From positions 1 through 7,387 of the forward strand of contig JAGHSH010000035.1 in assembly GCA_018065965.1 (NCBI GenBank): 7,387 nt of DNA. The letters run 5' to 3'. The position numbers and the translations under genes are program-made. Origin of the DNA: Candidatus Apopatocola equi. GTDB taxonomy: Bacteria; Bacillota; Clostridia; Oscillospirales; Oscillospiraceae. Below are positions 6,033 through 7,387 of the stretch, piece after piece. Numbering within the stretch: position 1 is the first letter of the stretch; every line of letters starts with the position of its first letter. Under the pieces are notes generated by a model. It was not told the origin of the DNA. It did no database searches and saw nothing but the letters and a program-made list of their open reading frames with translations.

Positions 6033-6877
6033 TACTCGATGACCTCATAATCCTTGATGATGAACACCTGCGAGAGAGAGCCGATGCTGATATGGGGCTG
6101 CACCACGGCATAGTAGGGCTGGCCTCCGGCCTCGCTGCGCAGCTCCGTGATGGTGCCCACCGCCAGTCCGGGCGGGAAAGCGCCGCCGTTGCCGCTGGTG
6201 ATGACCCGGTCCTCCAGAAAGAGGGTAACGTCATCGGTGAAGTAGGAGAGCTTGCAGCAGCCCTCCTGCATGAGGGCGTAGTCGCCCACCACCACGGCGG
6301 CGATCTCCGTGTCGCCGACCAGCACGCCCACGTCCATGTTTACGTCGATGAGGGTACGCACCGTGGCCCAGTTGCTGCCGATCTCGGACACCTGACCCAC
6401 CAGATAGCCCTCCTCGGTGATCACGGCGTCACCCTTTTCGATGCCGAAGTTGGTGCCCTTGGAGATGGAGAAGGCACGCACCCAGTTGGAGGCGTCCCAC
6501 GCCACGATCTGGGCGGATTCGGTCACATAGTCCGTGTGCTTTTCCAGATAGCCCAGCAGCCCCCGCAGGCGGATGTTCTCCTCCTTGAACTCGGAGGCGG
6601 AGCGGGCCTCATCCTGGGCCTTGGCCAGCTGAGCACGGAGCGATTCGTTCTCCTGCACCAGCTGATCGTAATCGTAGATATAGCCGTAAAGATCCTCCAG
6701 CCATGCCACCATGGAGCCGACAGCCCGCTGCACGGGGGAGCTGAGGTCATTGGAAAAGCGGGCGATGGCGCCGGAGCTGCCGTCGTCCTTTTTCCGGCCT
6801 GCCAGACCCACCAGCACGGCGGCGATGAGCACCACCGCGGCCAGACGGACGCCGTATTTGCGGATATAATTGTTCAC
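6032..6877 (-). CDS. mreC: Rod shape-determining protein MreC
   Basis: A 281-residue bitopic membrane protein: short cytoplasmic tail, transmembrane helix at about 11-27, coiled coil at about 62-108 (QENESLRAQLAKAQDEAR heptads), then the extracytoplasmic beta-rich MreC domain (about 115-277). Family signatures are NWVRAFSISKGTNFGIEKGD (131-150), GYLVGQVSEIGSNWATVRTL (157-176) and TSGNGGAFPPGLAVGTI (227-243). MreC bridges the elongation machinery and PBP2 and promotes PBP2 activity. The start chosen is GTG at 6877, overlapping the maf stop as GTGA with a GGTGG ribosome-binding site 7 bases upstream. An in-frame ATG at 6922 lies well inside maf and would add 15 hydrophilic residues. Confidence 0.95.
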   Translation of the reverse strand: MNNYIRKYGVRLAAVVLIAAVLVGLAGRKKDDGSSGAIARFSNDLSSPVQRAVGSMVAWLEDLYGYIYDYDQLVQENESLRAQLAKAQDEARSASEFKEENIRLRGLLGYLEKHTDYVTESAQIVAWDASNWVRAFSISKGTNFGIEKGDAVITEEGYLVGQVSEIGSNWATVRTLIDVNMDVGVLVGDTEIAAVVVGDYALMQEGCCKLSYFTDDVTLFLEDRVITSGNGGAFPPGLAVGTITELRSEAGGQPYYAVVQPHISIGSLSQVFIIKDYEVIE

Positions 6878-7387
6878 AGCAGTTCCACCCCCACTTCTCT
6901 GAGCATCTGACCCAAACGGCACAGGGGCAGCCCCATCACCGTGAAATAATCGCCCCGGATCCCCTCCACGAAGAGGGAGGCTCTGCCCTGAATGCCGTAG
7001 GCGCCGGCCTTATCCATGGGCTCGCCGGTGCGGATATAGGCGCGGATCTCCGCATCCGTCAGTTCCCGGAAAACCACCTCGGTGATCTCCACACCGGAAA
7101 CGATCCGCTCGCCCCGCACCACGCACAGCCCTGTGCAGACCCGGTGAGTCCGGCCGGAGAGGGCGCGGAGCATGGAGAAGGCCTCCTCCTCACTCTTGGG
7201 CTTGCCCAGCTTCTTCCCGTCGCACTCCACCAGCGTGTCGGAGCCGATGATAACGGTGTCCCCCTCTGCGGAGGCGGCTACCTCCAGCGCCTTCTGCCGG
7301 GCCAGACCCTCCGTGAGCGCCTCGCAGGAGGCATAGCCCTCCGGTTTCTCCTCGCCCCGGGCGGGGATGCACTCGAAGGGGAGAGAG
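6874..7387 (-). CDS. maf: Maf family nucleotide pyrophosphatase (5' end beyond window)
   Basis: 170 C-terminal residues are visible; family members are about 190, so roughly 20 residues, including the N-terminal substrate-loop motif (usually LASxSPRR), lie outside. Visible motifs: IIGSDTLVECDGKKLGKP containing the conserved acidic residue of the active site, LSGRTHRVCTG, EPMDKAGAYGIQG and GDYFTVMGLPL. The EPMDKAG-YGIQG form is that of the YhdE-type dTTP/UTP pyrophosphatases, which hydrolyse non-canonical and canonical nucleoside triphosphates to monophosphates. In B. subtilis maf lies upstream of radC-mreB-mreC-mreD; here it joins mreC directly with a four-base overlap, so it is the upstream visible member of the elongation operon. 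Confidence 0.94.
   Translation of the reverse strand, partial: SLPFECIPARGEEKPEGYASCEALTEGLARQKALEVAASAEGDTVIIGSDTLVECDGKKLGKPKSEEEAFSMLRALSGRTHRVCTGLCVVRGERIVSGVEITEVVFRELTDAEIRAYIRTGEPMDKAGAYGIQGRASLFVEGIRGDYFTVMGLPLCRLGQMLREVGVELL

Noticed and set aside
3270..6050. 926-codon open frame on the plus strand, antisense to mrdA and mreD
   Set aside because: It is a by-product of GC-rich codon bias opposite real genes. The translation is low-complexity (Gly/Val/His/Leu rich), matches no family, and the minus strand encodes well-conserved MreD and PBP2 over the same bases.
5891..6910. 339-codon open frame on the plus strand, antisense to mreC
   Set aside because: Shadow of mreC and mreD with no recognisable domain; the minus-strand genes overlap tightly and carry family motifs.
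6878..6922. Upstream ATG at 6922 as the mreC start
   Set aside because: It would overlap maf by 49 bases and add a hydrophilic stretch before the membrane anchor; GTG at 6877 has the better ribosome-binding site and a classic four-base overlap.

Overview
The window reads as chromosomal core DNA from a GC-rich, strictly anaerobic Firmicute, most likely a member of the Clostridia close to the Oscillospiraceae/Ruminococcaceae. This placement is inferred from the GC-rich codon usage, the MreC–MreD–PBP2 set, the multi-cluster ferredoxin and the clostridial-looking promoters and terminators. All eight genes lie on the minus strand, so transcription runs from high to low coordinates. No mobile element, tRNA, rRNA, CRISPR array or phage gene is visible, and no gene-free stretch exceeds about 145 bases.

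In transcription order, the first block (7387 to 3345) is a cell-wall elongation operon. It runs maf (5' end cut by the window edge), mreC, mreD, then a class B penicillin-binding protein (mrdA/PBP2). maf and mreC overlap by four bases (GTGA) and mreC and mreD by one base (TAATG), which suggests translational coupling. mreD and mrdA are separated by 81 bases holding two GC-rich hairpins. MreC and MreD would organise the rod-shape elongation machinery, and PBP2 is its transpeptidase. mreB and rodA, common neighbours, are not in the window.

The second block is a single-gene unit (3306 to about 2800): a small iron-sulfur protein with four CX2CX2CX3C motifs, its own sigma-70-type promoter and a strong intrinsic terminator.

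The third block (2775 to 831) starts at a clear promoter (TTGCGT-17-TATAAT) with a perfect inverted repeat in its spacer. It carries a methylglyoxal-synthase-like protein whose catalytic aspartate is replaced by cysteine, then a hairpin/T-tract, then hisS, which encodes a histidyl-tRNA synthetase of the eukaryote/archaea-like lineage. An intrinsic terminator follows. The last gene, a YifB/ComM-family AAA+ ATPase, begins directly after that terminator and runs off the low-coordinate end.

The region is mostly ordinary core genome, and I see no evidence for a new multi-gene system. The observations most worth checking are the probably non-catalytic MgsA-like protein with its palindrome-containing promoter, the eukaryote-like HisRS, and the recent-looking internal duplication in the ferredoxin gene.
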